From: CAZFBA01 sp964517135
Lineage (GTDB): Bacteria; Cyanobacteriota; Vampirovibrionia; JBFMGH01
Assembly: GCA_964517135.1 (NCBI GenBank)
Contig: CAZFBA010000016.1
Span: 19,705 to 83,704, forward strand
Direction: 5' to 3'
Length of the DNA stretch: 64,000 nt
The notes under the pieces are model-generated. The model searched no databases. It saw only the letters and a program-made list of their open reading frames with translations, and was not told the DNA's origin. Positions 17,581 through 27,025 of the stretch are shown here, in pieces (the first letter of the stretch is position 1; each line of letters begins with the position of its first letter). The position numbers were made by a program, and so were the translations under genes.

Positions 17581-18133
17581 AATTGCAACATATACCATGT
17601 TTTTTTTGATTATTATTGTTTTTCTGGGTATCGGCTATAATAGCGTTTGCCAGACCAGAACCGTTGAATTGGATCCAAAAACAGAATGTTTTTCAAGGTT
17701 AATCAAAATAAACGAGAAGCTTGAGGCTCTTTCTGAAGAGCTTTACCAGTTTGTAAATCAGTCTTCAAAGATGAATCCTCAAAAAGTGGTTATGGTCGAG
17801 GACTTGTACTCAGAAAAAGAGACTTTTACGCAAATGGAACTTGCAAAAGGGAAGGTTAATAAGATCTTTAAAACTTCAAATAAGATGGAAAGACTTATAG
17901 AAAGAATAGCAGCTAATGAGGTTATGGAAAACTACCAGGAATCTACAGTTTATTACCTTAAAGCAGCTAATTTGATTTCAGAATCTTCAGAAAATATCTT
18001 ACTTGATTTTGAAAATAAAGATTGCTCAAAGGTTCTGGTCCCTTCACGGGATGCTGTCATTCAGAAGCTGGGCAAAAACAATTACAGGGTCAGGCTTTAT
18101 CTCTCGCAGGCCAGAAAAAAAATGAAAGACTGA
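17564..18133 (+). CDS. Secreted helical hypothetical protein
   Basis: 189 residues starting within the last 17 bases of the protease gene, so it is probably coupled to it. An uncleaved or cleaved signal helix (about 9-28) is followed by a helical, charged domain with heptad character (KINEKLEALSEELYQFV) and two cysteines (Cys41 region and a later DCSKV). It is presumably exported and might be a partner or regulator of the CtpA-like protease. No recognised family. The 282 bases that follow, up to leuS, hold no gene I can see; a TATAAT at about 18333 may belong to the leuS promoter. Confidence 0.7.
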   Translation: MTLNGKIATYTMFFLIIIVFLGIGYNSVCQTRTVELDPKTECFSRLIKINEKLEALSEELYQFVNQSSKMNPQKVVMVEDLYSEKETFTQMELAKGKVNKIFKTSNKMERLIERIAANEVMENYQESTVYYLKAANLISESSENILLDFENKDCSKVLVPSRDAVIQKLGKNNYRVRLYLSQARKKMKD

Positions 18134-18415
18134 TCACTGAAGTTATTGGTGAATGTTTTTAAAGAGCTTCCTCTGGGTGCTATAGCCCTGTATGCAACCT
18201 CAATCGTGGCGTTTGTAGGGTCTTCCTGCAAAATCCCCCTGTGCTATACCTGCCCCTGCTAAATACCGGATGAATTGCCATAAAAATCATTCGCAATCAC
18301 CGTATTTCTGTTATAAAATATCTCTGAAAAGGTATAATAAATTTTCGTTTATTTCGCCTCTCTTCAAGCCTTTGAAGATTGTGTGACATAGAAATTCTAA
18401 CTGGAGGAACATAAA

Positions 18416-20905
18416 TTGGTCGATCAAGTATATAAACCACAGGAAATAGAAAAAAAATGGCAAACTTACTGGGAAGAAAAAGATATATACCGCACACCAG
18501 ACAAAAATGATAAACCTAAATTTTACGCCCTTTCAATGTTTCCCTACCCTTCAGGAAGGCTGCATATGGGTCACGTGCGTAATTACACTATAACAGATGT
18601 TATTGCACGGTATAAAAAAATGACTGGACACAATGTTTTACACCCAATCGGCTGGGATGCTTTCGGCCTACCAGCTGAAAATGCAGCGATGAAATCTAAA
18701 AAACCCCCGGCAGAATGGACTTTAAATAATATTGATTATATGAAACAGCAGCTCAAAACACTCGGCCTTAGCTTTGATTGGAATAGAGAAATCTGTACCT
18801 GCCTGCCTGATTATTATAAATGGACTCAGTGGCTTTTTTTAGAGCTTTATAAAGCTGGTCTGGCTTACAAAAAAGAAGCTGCGGTTAACTGGTGTCCTGA
18901 TTGCCAGACAGTTCTGGCTAATGAGCAGGTAGAAAATGGCTGCTGCTGGAGATGCTCTTCTGAAGTAACTAAAAAGAACCTTGCACAGTGGTTCTTTAAG
19001 ATTACTGACTATGCTGAACAGCTACTTAAAGATCTGGATAAACTTCCAGGCTGGCCTGAAAAAGTCAAAATAATGCAGGAAAACTGGATCGGAAAATCTA
19101 CTGGCAGCGAACTAAGGTTTCCTGTAAAAGGGATGAAAGATATTACGATACCTGTTTTTACAACCAGGCCTGATACGGTTTTTGGGGTTACTGCTATGGT
19201 TTTAGCACCTGAGTACCCGCTTGTCCCTGATTTGACTACTGATGAATATAGGCAATCTGTCGAAGCTTATATAGAAAGATCTAAAAAACTTTCTGAAATA
19301 GAACGCACCAGCACTGAACGTGATAAAACAGGTGTGCCTACTGGCGGGTATGTTATAAATCCTTTTAATAACCAGGAAGTACCCATCTGGATTGCTGATT
19401 ACGCCCTTCTTGATTATGGTACAGGTGCTGTTATGATGGTCCCAGGCCACGACACAAGAGATTTTGAATTTGCCAGAAAGTTTAACCTTCCCATCATTGA
19501 AGTTATCAGAAACCCTGAGAAAAAAGATGACTCACTACTTGAAGAAGCTTATATTGAACCCGGTATTATGGTTAATTCAGGAGAGTTTTCAGGTTTGCCG
19601 AGTGAAGAAGGTAAAACTAAAGTTACTCAATGGGCACAGGAAAAAGCATATGGCAGAAAAAAAGTACAGTATAAGCTTAGAGACTGGCTTGTAAGTAGAC
19701 AGCGCTACTGGGGAGCTCCAATACCTGTTGTTTATTGCGATACCTGTGGAACCCAGCCAGTTAAGGATAAAGATTTACCGGTACTGTTGCCTGAAGATAT
19801 CGATTTTTCAGTAACTTCTGACTCGCTGATTAAGTCTTCATCATCTTTTATCAATACGAAATGCCCTAAATGTGGAGGCAAAGCAACCAGAGAAACTGAC
19901 ACTATGGATACTTTTGTGTGCAGTAGTTGGTACTATTTCAGATATATCGACCCGGAAAATGATGAAAAGATCTTTGATAGCAATAAAGTCAACTACTGGA
20001 TGAATGTAGATCAGTATGTAGGTGGCATTGAACATGCTATTTTACACTTGATGTACTCCAGATTCTTTACTAAAGCCCTCAGAGACAGAGGACTAATTAA
20101 TGCTGATGAGCCTTTTGAAAATCTGCTTACCCAGGGAATGGTCTTGAAAGATGGTGCAAAAATGAGCAAGTCAAAAGGCAATACTGTTGACCCTGACGAT
20201 ATTTTCAAAAGATATGGGGCAGATACTGCAAGATTGTTTATCCTGAGTGACTCACCACCGGATAGAGACCTCGACTGGTCTGATGAAGGGGTGGAAGGAT
20301 GTTTTAAATACCTTTCCAGAATATGGCGTTTGTTCGGTCTGGTTGAGGATAAAATATCACTTAATGTGACTGAACCCGATATTAATACCTTGAATGACCT
20401 TGAAAAAAACCTTTTAAGAGAAACTCATAAGGCCATTTTTGGTATAACAAAAGATATTGAACAGGAATTTCAGTTTAATACCGTTGTAAGCAAAACAAGA
20501 GAACTTGTTAATGCTATTTATGCCTACCTGAACAATAAAAAAGACTTTTCAGAAACTGATAAAAAGGCATTAAGCTTCGCTATGAGAAATCTCATTAAGT
20601 TATTAGCCCCTCTGGTACCTCATCTTGCTGATGAACTATGGGCTATTGCAGGTGGAGAAGATTCTATTCATCTATCAAAATGGCCTGAATATAATAAAGA
20701 ATTGCTTATAGCTGATGTAATCGAAATAGTAGTTCAGGTTAATGGAAAAGTTAGAGATAAACTTCAGTTATCATCTGATTTACCAAGAGAAGAACTGGAG
20801 AAAAAAGCTTTAGAATCTGATAAAGTTAAGAAATTTCTTAACGGAAAGCAACCTGTAAAGGTTATTGTAGTACCCAATAAGTTAGTTAACGTTGTAGTTA
20901 AATAG
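18416..20905 (+). CDS. leuS: Leucyl-tRNA synthetase
   Basis: Charges tRNA-Leu. Class I signatures are intact: LHMGHVRN (about residues 44-51) and AKMSKSKGN (about 581). The CP1 editing domain is present with the T-rich motif TTRPDTVFG, and the zinc-ribbon region has CPDC and CWRC, then a second CPKC. Length 829 is normal. The start is TTG at 18416 behind TGGAGGAACATAAA. It is followed 24 bases later by the MBL-fold hydrolase in the same direction. Confidence 0.98.
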   Translation: MVDQVYKPQEIEKKWQTYWEEKDIYRTPDKNDKPKFYALSMFPYPSGRLHMGHVRNYTITDVIARYKKMTGHNVLHPIGWDAFGLPAENAAMKSKKPPAEWTLNNIDYMKQQLKTLGLSFDWNREICTCLPDYYKWTQWLFLELYKAGLAYKKEAAVNWCPDCQTVLANEQVENGCCWRCSSEVTKKNLAQWFFKITDYAEQLLKDLDKLPGWPEKVKIMQENWIGKSTGSELRFPVKGMKDITIPVFTTRPDTVFGVTAMVLAPEYPLVPDLTTDEYRQSVEAYIERSKKLSEIERTSTERDKTGVPTGGYVINPFNNQEVPIWIADYALLDYGTGAVMMVPGHDTRDFEFARKFNLPIIEVIRNPEKKDDSLLEEAYIEPGIMVNSGEFSGLPSEEGKTKVTQWAQEKAYGRKKVQYKLRDWLVSRQRYWGAPIPVVYCDTCGTQPVKDKDLPVLLPEDIDFSVTSDSLIKSSSSFINTKCPKCGGKATRETDTMDTFVCSSWYYFRYIDPENDEKIFDSNKVNYWMNVDQYVGGIEHAILHLMYSRFFTKALRDRGLINADEPFENLLTQGMVLKDGAKMSKSKGNTVDPDDIFKRYGADTARLFILSDSPPDRDLDWSDEGVEGCFKYLSRIWRLFGLVEDKISLNVTEPDINTLNDLEKNLLRETHKAIFGITKDIEQEFQFNTVVSKTRELVNAIYAYLNNKKDFSETDKKALSFAMRNLIKLLAPLVPHLADELWAIAGGEDSIHLSKWPEYNKELLIADVIEIVVQVNGKVRDKLQLSSDLPREELEKKALESDKVKKFLNGKQPVKVIVVPNKLVNVVVK

Positions 20906-20929
20906 TAACCATCAAGTAAGGAGTCGCAA

Positions 20930-21628
20930 ATGAAAATAACATACCTCGGTCACAGTGGTTTTTTAGTTGAATGTTGCGATAAAACAATCGCTATTGATCC
21001 ATTTATTTCAGGTAATCCTCTTGCAAAGCACACAGTAGAAAATATTAAGGTTCAGGATATCCTTTTAACACATGCTCACGGTGATCATCTGGGCGATGCT
21101 ATTCAAATAGCAAAGAATAATAATGCAACTATTACTGCTATATTCGAAATAGCTAACTATTGCGCTCAACAGAATGTTAAAACAATCGGTATGAACTTTG
21201 GTGGCAAGATTAAGTATGTCTGGGGTGATGCAATATTAACTCCGGCAACCCATTCCAGTCAGCTACCAGATGGACAGTATGGCGGCAGTGCCGGTGCTTA
21301 TGTGATCAATATGTGCGGCAATCGCCTTTATCACGCAGGGGATACCGGTCTTCACTATAATATGAAAATGATTAAAGAAGTTTACTATCCTGAAATTGCT
21401 ATGCTGCCTATTGGTGGACATTTTACCATGGGTATTGAAGATGCCGTTATCGCAACACACTGGCTGGGAGTTAAACAGGTTATTCCTATGCATTATAATA
21501 CTTTCCCGCCTATTGAAGCTGATCCTCAAGAGTTTGCAACCAAAGTAAAAGACAGACTGGATATAGAGTGCTTTGTAATGCACCCCGGAGAATCCAGAGA
21601 ATTCTCATCCTCCTGTCTGAAAGTATAA
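20930..21628 (+). CDS. UPF0173-type metal-dependent hydrolase (MBL fold)
   Basis: 232 residues of a metallo-beta-lactamase-fold protein. The metal-binding motif HAHGDHLGDA is at about 46-55; further ligands are in TPATHSSQ, HAGDTGLHY and IPMHYNTFP. The opening MKITYLGHSGFLVE is characteristic of the YtkL/UPF0173 group. ATG follows AAGGAG. The physiological substrate of this family is not established. Cytoplasmic, probably co-transcribed with leuS. Confidence 0.93.
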   Translation: MKITYLGHSGFLVECCDKTIAIDPFISGNPLAKHTVENIKVQDILLTHAHGDHLGDAIQIAKNNNATITAIFEIANYCAQQNVKTIGMNFGGKIKYVWGDAILTPATHSSQLPDGQYGGSAGAYVINMCGNRLYHAGDTGLHYNMKMIKEVYYPEIAMLPIGGHFTMGIEDAVIATHWLGVKQVIPMHYNTFPPIEADPQEFATKVKDRLDIECFVMHPGESREFSSSCLKV

Positions 21629-21773
21629 AACATCTCTTTTCAATTTTATACCGTTTTACTTTCTGAACCTGTTTTTTGAGAATGGTTCCTGAAAGTTGTT
21701 TTTTAGTGCCCAAAAACATCTGTCATTACTATATACTTTTGATTCAAAAACGCTATTATCAGGGGCTCTGTTA

Positions 21774-22673
21774 TTAAGAGTTAAAATAAAAGAAAATAGC
21801 CATCAAAATACCTGCGGCGTAGCAATAATAAGCAAAACCGAGCAGGCTGTATTTGCTTAAGAACTTTATGAAGTATTTAATACAGAAATATCCGACAATA
21901 CCTGCTGCCAGACTGCCAAGGAAAATAGCAGACCAGTTAAAACCTACCATCTCACCATCGATAAAGAAATTTATACCTTCATAACCAGCAGCAAGAAGTA
22001 TAATAGGGGTACTTAAAATGAATGAAAACCTTGCTGCAGTAACTCTATCTAGCCCTGTCATTAAACCTGCTGCAATGGTTGATCCTGAGCGAGAGATACC
22101 GGGGAAAATAGCAAATCCCTGTGCCAGGCCAATTATTATAGCTCTTTTAAAGTTTACGTTATTAGTTTTAGCCTTATTTTTTTCTGATAATATATGAGAT
22201 ACAAGGAGAAGGGTGGCAGTTATTAACAACATAAAGCATACTATGAAAGGGTTTTGGGTTAGATACACTGCAAAATTCCTTCCAGGAAAGGCAATAACCA
22301 GCGTAGCAAGGGTGCCATATCCTAAAAGAAGCAGCATTTGTGCATTAAAAGGTAATTCTTTGTAATTGTTCATCAGGTCTGTTTTTACAGTTTTAAGCGA
22401 TTTTATTTTATAGAAATCAAAGTGTTTTAGAATAGTTCTAGGGCTGAAAATGCCTAATAGCTCGGGCCAGAAGTAAATAAATATTGCAATCAGGGTTGCC
22501 ACATGGACCATAATATCAAAAAATATTTCTTCAGGATTTCCGTGTGGCAGGGAAGAGCCAGTGAAAAACTTATAGAGAGCAGTAGTGATAACGAGGTGTC
22601 CTGAGCTGCTGACCGGTAGAAATTCTGTTAAACCCTGTATAACACCTATTAATATTGCCTGAAATATTGTCAA
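21774..22673 (-). CDS. uppP: Undecaprenyl-diphosphatase UppP/BacA
   Basis: Integral membrane phosphatase that recycles undecaprenyl pyrophosphate for peptidoglycan and O-antigen synthesis. The two family motifs are present: GLTEFLPVSSSGHL (about residues 14-27) and PGISRSGSTIAAG (about 192-204). Many hydrophobic helices follow and the length is 299. The start is TTG at 22673, placed by AAAAGGAG lying within the end of trmD three bases away. It is the last gene of ylqD-rimM-trmD-uppP. Confidence 0.96.
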   Translation of the reverse strand: MTIFQAILIGVIQGLTEFLPVSSSGHLVITTALYKFFTGSSLPHGNPEEIFFDIMVHVATLIAIFIYFWPELLGIFSPRTILKHFDFYKIKSLKTVKTDLMNNYKELPFNAQMLLLLGYGTLATLVIAFPGRNFAVYLTQNPFIVCFMLLITATLLLVSHILSEKNKAKTNNVNFKRAIIIGLAQGFAIFPGISRSGSTIAAGLMTGLDRVTAARFSFILSTPIILLAAGYEGINFFIDGEMVGFNWSAIFLGSLAAGIVGYFCIKYFIKFLSKYSLLGFAYYCYAAGILMAIFFYFNS

Positions 22674-22676
22674 AAC

Positions 22677-23417
22677 TTACTCCTTTTCTTTTGAATTTTT
22701 AATTTTTTCAATAATATGTTGATCTTCTTTTGTAAGATCTGCTTTATTAAGAAGATCAGGTCTTTTTTTAAAAGTATTTATTAAAGATTGTTGTTTACGC
22801 CAGTTTGCTATATTTTTGTGGTGGCCAGAAAGAAGAATATCAGGAACTTTCATGCCTCTATATTCTGAAGGCCTTGTGTAATGAGGATATTCAAGTAAAT
22901 AATTGTTAAAACTTTCTTCTTTAAGTGAATCGTCTTTTCCCAGGGCACCGGGTAACAGCCTGGTAGTAGAATCAATAATGCAGAGGGTTACAAGTTCACC
23001 TCCTGTAAGAATATAGTCACCTGCTGATAGCTCAAAAGGTTTCAGACCAAGTCTTATCCTTTCGTCTATTCCTTCATAATGTCCTGATATGATAATAAGT
23101 TGATCGCAGTTGCTTAAATCAGATGCAATTTGCTGGTTATAGGGTGTACCTTGTGGAGTAGTCAGTATGAGCCGGTAGTTTTCAAGTTTTTTTATTGCCT
23201 CAAATGCCTGAAAAATAGGATCACACATTAAAACCATTCCGCTGCCACCACCATAGGGCATATCATCTACTCTGTGATAGTTGTCTGAGGTGAAGTCTCT
23301 CGGGTTAATTGTTTCTAAGGAAATTATATTATTCTTTTGTGCTCTTCCTATAATACTTTTAGAGCAATAATCTTGGATTATTTCAGGAAAAAGAGATATT
23401 ACACTATATTTCATCAT
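22677..23417 (-). CDS. trmD: tRNA (guanine-N1)-methyltransferase TrmD
   Basis: Makes m1G37 in tRNAs and so prevents frameshifting. It opens MKYSVISLFPEII. The SPOUT knot with GGGSGMVLM, then SGHYEGIDERI and the SAM-binding DYILTGGELV are present, and the DNYHRVDDMPYGGGSG region matches the family. The start (ATG 23417 or 23414) lies inside rimM, an overlap of 11 to 14 bases, so the two are translationally coupled. Length about 246 is normal. Confidence 0.96.
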   Translation of the reverse strand: MMKYSVISLFPEIIQDYCSKSIIGRAQKNNIISLETINPRDFTSDNYHRVDDMPYGGGSGMVLMCDPIFQAFEAIKKLENYRLILTTPQGTPYNQQIASDLSNCDQLIIISGHYEGIDERIRLGLKPFELSAGDYILTGGELVTLCIIDSTTRLLPGALGKDDSLKEESFNNYLLEYPHYTRPSEYRGMKVPDILLSGHHKNIANWRKQQSLINTFKKRPDLLNKADLTKEDQHIIEKIKNSKEKE

Positions 23418-23919
23418 CAATAAGCCCCGGTATGGTGTTTATTCTTAGCCTTTTATTTTTTATATCGACTTCTGTAACGAACTTTTCGATAAAAGGTATC
23501 AGGGAAATATTATTGTTTAAAGTCGTAATTTCTATCAAGTCGTTTGAATTTGTTTCAGTGATAAGGGTGTTAACTATTCCGATTTTAGTTTCGTTCTGGT
23601 CATAAACATTAAGACCTATCAGGTCTTTTATAAAGTATTCTTCTTCTTGCAGTGGAGCTAAATTTTCCTGTTTCTGTTTTAAAAGAGATCCTTTAAGGTG
23701 TTCAATATCTGTTTTAGTTGAATATTGCTTAAATTTTATCAGTATGTTTGATTTATGTATTCTGAAGTTAGTTATATCCAGTAATTCATAATCACTTTTT
23801 GTTTTAAATACATAGACCTGAGAGAGACAATTCAGGTTATTTATTAGTCTCTCTGAGTATGGTACTTTTATTTCTCCACCAAGCCCGTGGAACCCTGTTA
23901 TTTTGCCTATGATTAGCAT
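23404..23919 (-). CDS. rimM: Ribosome maturation factor RimM
   Basis: Assists maturation of the 30S head domain. It starts MLIIGKITGFHGLGGEIKV, the classic RimM opening, with a C-terminal PRC-barrel containing EEYFIKDLIGLNVYD and the family end region SLIPFIEKFVTEVDI. 171 residues is normal. The ATG overlaps the ylqD stop by seven bases. Gene order with trmD is conserved across bacteria. Confidence 0.95.
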   Translation of the reverse strand: MLIIGKITGFHGLGGEIKVPYSERLINNLNCLSQVYVFKTKSDYELLDITNFRIHKSNILIKFKQYSTKTDIEHLKGSLLKQKQENLAPLQEEEYFIKDLIGLNVYDQNETKIGIVNTLITETNSNDLIEITTLNNNISLIPFIEKFVTEVDIKNKRLRINTIPGLIDDEI

Positions 23920-24347
23920 TTTATCTCTTGAATGATACCATCTTTGACTATAATTTCATTATCAAGCATATGATCATAAATATTGTCTCCGGTCTTTAAT
24001 TCTGTATAATTTTCAAGACTTCCTGTGACGATAAGATCACCCGTTCTGGAGTTTTGAATATTACTTATTTGTGATTGCATATTTTGCTTGAGATTAACTA
24101 ATTGTTGAAGCTTTAAATTAAGTTCATTTATGATCTGTTCTGCTTCCTGTGGAGATATAGATAGGCTGGCAGGCATTGTTTGCTGAAACTGCTGTACGAT
24201 CTGGTTTATCTGTAGCTCAAGATGATAAATCTGTTCATCTAAAAGTTTCATTTCACCTGAAATTTCACTGGATGCTTTTTCTTTAAAGCTATCAGTAATT
24301 ATTGTTTTAATAGTTATTTGCCTTTTTACTTTTATACTCTGTGACAT
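23913..24347 (-). CDS. ylqD: YlqD family protein
   Basis: 144 residues: an N-terminal KVKRQITIKTIITDSFK strand pair, a central coiled coil (about residues 28-100) and a beta-rich tail (TGDLIVTGSLENYTELKTGD). This matches YlqD, a family of unknown function found between rpsP/KH protein and rimM-trmD in Firmicutes and present in cyanobacteria. The conserved synteny with rimM is the strongest support. AAAGGAG lies five bases before the ATG. rpsP and the KH-domain gene usually upstream are absent here. Confidence 0.85.
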   Translation of the reverse strand: MSQSIKVKRQITIKTIITDSFKEKASSEISGEMKLLDEQIYHLELQINQIVQQFQQTMPASLSISPQEAEQIINELNLKLQQLVNLKQNMQSQISNIQNSRTGDLIVTGSLENYTELKTGDNIYDHMLDNEIIVKDGIIQEIKC

Positions 24348-24772
24348 TTTGACTCCTTTAAGGGTAAATTGTTTCAGGTGATTGTATGTTAAGGTTTTTA
24401 ATCATATAATAATCTTTAATGTAAATAATTATACTTCAAAACCTGCCTAAATTATTTAGTTATAGCCTTATTTTAAAACAACAGTTGAATTTGTTAGCTG
24501 ATTTCATTGTTTTAATAAGTTACAAAATTTAAGATTTTTATTTCTTACTCAAACTAAAATTGTCTTTTCATAACCGTAATTCTTTTGTAGTAAACTATTG
24601 AAGTGTTCACATAAAGTGATTAATGCATAATTAAATATTTTTTGTTTCTCTATTTTTTAATTTAACATTTTGCTTGAATTATACTAATAGATATAAAATA
24701 TAATAGGGAGCAAATATCCTGCAATTAGCCTGAACCCTAAAAAATGTTTAATAAGCTTGAAAAACAAAAATT
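24348..24772. other. Divergent promoter region between ylqD and the ABC operon
   Basis: 425 AT-rich bases with no gene seen. It must carry the leftward promoter for ylqD-rimM-trmD-uppP and the rightward promoter for the amino-acid transporter. No palindrome of note. Confidence 0.5.
24670..24697 (+). promoter_or_regulatory. Candidate sigma-70-type promoter of the ABC transporter
   Basis: TTGCTT (24670-24675), 16-base spacer, TATAAA (24692-24697). A second TATAAT follows a few bases downstream. It is about 75 bases before the ATP-binding gene and in the right orientation. Such boxes arise by chance in AT-rich DNA. Confidence 0.35.
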
Positions 24773-25528
24773 ATGATTAAGTTTGAAAAGGTAAATAAAT
24801 CATTTGGGATCTTACAGGTACTGAAAAACTTCAGTATACATATTAAAAAAGGTGAAGTATTAGTGCTTATTGGCCCATCTGGATGCGGTAAATCTACTTT
24901 TTTGAGATGTATTAACAAACTTGAATCTGTAGATAGTGGCAGAATCGTTGTTGATAACGTAGAAATTACCACAAGAAGTGTAGATATAAATAAAGTTCGT
25001 GCTGAAGTTGGAATTGTTTTTCAACAGTTTAACCTGTTTCCTCATATGACAGTGCTGGATAACGTTATGTTGGGCCCACTTAAAGTTAGAAAACTGCCAA
25101 AAGATCAGGTTTTAAAAATTGCTGAAGAACTTATTGATAAAGTTGGTATACTTGAAAAAGCCTATGATTATCCTGATCAGCTTTCAGGCGGGCAGCAACA
25201 AAGGGTGGCTATTGCTAGATCTCTTGCGATGCAGCCTAAAATAATGCTGTTTGATGAACCTACCAGTGCTCTTGATCCGCAAATGACTAATGAAGTGCTT
25301 GATGTAATTAAAAACCTTGCTAATGAAGGCATGACTATGGTAATTGTAACTCATGAAATGAGTTTTGCTAAAGATGTTGCAGATCGTGTTATATTTATGG
25401 CAGATGGTAATATTGTTGAAGAAGGGTCGCCTTCTGAATTGTTTGAAAACCCAAAAGATTCACGCACAATAACCTTTTTACAAAACGTTTTGAAGTATAC
25501 AGATAAAGATCAAGTAATTAAAAAATGA
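24773..25528 (+). CDS. Polar amino-acid ABC transporter, ATP-binding protein
   Basis: GlnQ-type ATPase of 251 residues. Walker A is GPSGCGKST (about 34-42), the Q-loop is VFQQFNLFPHMT, the signature is LSGGQQQRVAIARSL, Walker B is IMLFDEP and the H-loop is VTHE. FNLFPHMTVLDNV is specific to the polar amino-acid uptake class. It begins the operon ATPase, binding lipoprotein, two permeases, with a four-base overlap to the next gene. The exact amino acid is not readable. Confidence 0.96.
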   Translation: MIKFEKVNKSFGILQVLKNFSIHIKKGEVLVLIGPSGCGKSTFLRCINKLESVDSGRIVVDNVEITTRSVDINKVRAEVGIVFQQFNLFPHMTVLDNVMLGPLKVRKLPKDQVLKIAEELIDKVGILEKAYDYPDQLSGGQQQRVAIARSLAMQPKIMLFDEPTSALDPQMTNEVLDVIKNLANEGMTMVIVTHEMSFAKDVADRVIFMADGNIVEEGSPSELFENPKDSRTITFLQNVLKYTDKDQVIKK

Positions 25529-26352
25529 GAAAACTAAGACTATACCTGAATACACTTTTAATAATGTTTCTGGCTATTATCCTTGTAGCCTGTGTTAATG
25601 GTGATAAACCCAGACAGGATATTATGGATAAGATTAAACAACGTGGTTATATTATAGCAGGGGTGAAATATGATGCCAGACCCTTTGGCTTTATTGATGA
25701 AGATCAGAAGCTAAAAGGCTTTGATATTGACCTGCTTAAAGAAATAGCAAAACGTATTCTCGGAGACAAGAATAAGATTCAATTTATGCAGGTTACATCT
25801 TCAACACGTATACCTGAACTGACATCTGGAAATATAGATGTTGTTGCAGCAACAATGACTATTAATGCCAAAAGAAAAAGGGTTATAGATTTCTCTGATA
25901 CTTACTATATTGCCGGGCAAACTTTGCTTGTTCCTAGAGATAGTGAGATAGAGTCAGTTAATGACCTTAGTGGAAGAACAGTGATGGTTGTTTTAGGGTC
26001 AACAAGTGAGAAAAATATTAGAGAAATGGTTCCTGATGCTAAAATATTAGGCTTCAGAACATATACAGAAGCATTTTCAGCACTTAAGGCTGGTAGGGGT
26101 GATGCTCTAACAACAGATGATACCATTATTGCAGGTATGGTTTCTGAAGATCCTGAAAACTTCAAAATGCTACCAGAACGATTTACTCAAGAGCCATATG
26201 GCCTGGGATTTAAAAAAGGTACTGAAACACAATCCTTCCAAAATCAAATAAATAAAGTATTACAGGAAATGAAAGATGATGGTACACTTGAAAAAATACG
26301 TGTCAAGTGGATGGAAGAATTTGTGTACGGAAAAGATCAGAGTGAGAATTAA
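25525..26352 (+). CDS. Amino-acid-binding lipoprotein (SBP_bac_3)
   Basis: Captures the amino acid for the adjacent transporter. The signal ends in a lipobox (ILVAC, cysteine about residue 23), so it is membrane-anchored by lipid. The domain carries the class signatures IIAGVKYDARPFGFIDE, KGFDIDLLKEIAKRIL and the PELTSGNIDVVAATMTI region, which includes the family's conserved G-x-D element. The ATG overlaps the ATPase stop by four bases and the permease starts three bases after its stop. Length 275. Confidence 0.95.
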   Translation: MRKLRLYLNTLLIMFLAIILVACVNGDKPRQDIMDKIKQRGYIIAGVKYDARPFGFIDEDQKLKGFDIDLLKEIAKRILGDKNKIQFMQVTSSTRIPELTSGNIDVVAATMTINAKRKRVIDFSDTYYIAGQTLLVPRDSEIESVNDLSGRTVMVVLGSTSEKNIREMVPDAKILGFRTYTEAFSALKAGRGDALTTDDTIIAGMVSEDPENFKMLPERFTQEPYGLGFKKGTETQSFQNQINKVLQEMKDDGTLEKIRVKWMEEFVYGKDQSEN

Positions 26353-26354
26353 CC

Positions 26355-27023
26355 TTGAGTTATAATCTCGACTGGCAGGTTGTAATAAATGATTTACCAC
26401 TTTTTATGTCAGGGCTTAAGCTGACAGTTTTTATTTCGGTTGTCAGTTGTGTTTTAGCCCTTGTTATTGGAGTTGTTGCAGCATTATCAAGACTTTCAAA
26501 TAATAAAGTACCTCGCTATATAGCAACCGGTTATGTTGAGTTTTTTAGAAATACTCCACTTCTGGTTCAATTATATATCTACTATAAAGGATTAACAAAT
26601 ATTGGCATTAATTTAGAGCCAATTGTTTGCGGTATATTAGCACTTACATTGTATACTGGTGCCTATATTACTGAAATTGTTAGAGCAGGTATTCAATCAA
26701 TAGCCAGAGAACAGTTTGAAGCTGCAAATGCACTTGGCCTTTCAGCCTTTCAGACTATGAAACTGATAATATTGCCGCAGGCGATACGAATTATTATTCC
26801 TCCACTCGGGAGTCAGTTTATTAACTTAACTAAAAACTCTTCGCTGGTTAGCTTTATAACTGTTACAGATGTTTTTTACGTGGTTTATAACGGCGCTGTC
26901 GATGACTTTAGATTCCTGGAATACTTTATTGTAGGCTGTCTTATCTATATGTGCCTGACCGGAATTATCGCTATGTTTGTGAATGTTTTTGAGTACTACC
27001 TGAGAATACCAGGAAGGACCTGA
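26355..27023 (+). CDS. Amino-acid ABC transporter permease (HisM/GlnP-like), first
   Basis: 222 residues with about five transmembrane helices. The EAA loop that contacts the ATPase is present (EQFEAANALGLSAFQTMKLI, then ILPQAIR). The start is TTG at 26355. It opens DWQVVINDLPLFMSGLKLT, typical of the His/Glu/Gln/Arg/opine permease class. Having two different permease genes suggests a heterodimeric channel. Confidence 0.94.
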   Translation: MSYNLDWQVVINDLPLFMSGLKLTVFISVVSCVLALVIGVVAALSRLSNNKVPRYIATGYVEFFRNTPLLVQLYIYYKGLTNIGINLEPIVCGILALTLYTGAYITEIVRAGIQSIAREQFEAANALGLSAFQTMKLIILPQAIRIIIPPLGSQFINLTKNSSLVSFITVTDVFYVVYNGAVDDFRFLEYFIVGCLIYMCLTGIIAMFVNVFEYYLRIPGRT

Positions 27024-27025
27024 TT

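Noticed and set aside
18134..18415. Small RNA or SRP RNA before leuS
   Set aside because: The stretch is somewhat richer in GC, but the conserved SRP loop sequences are absent and no stable long hairpin is visible.
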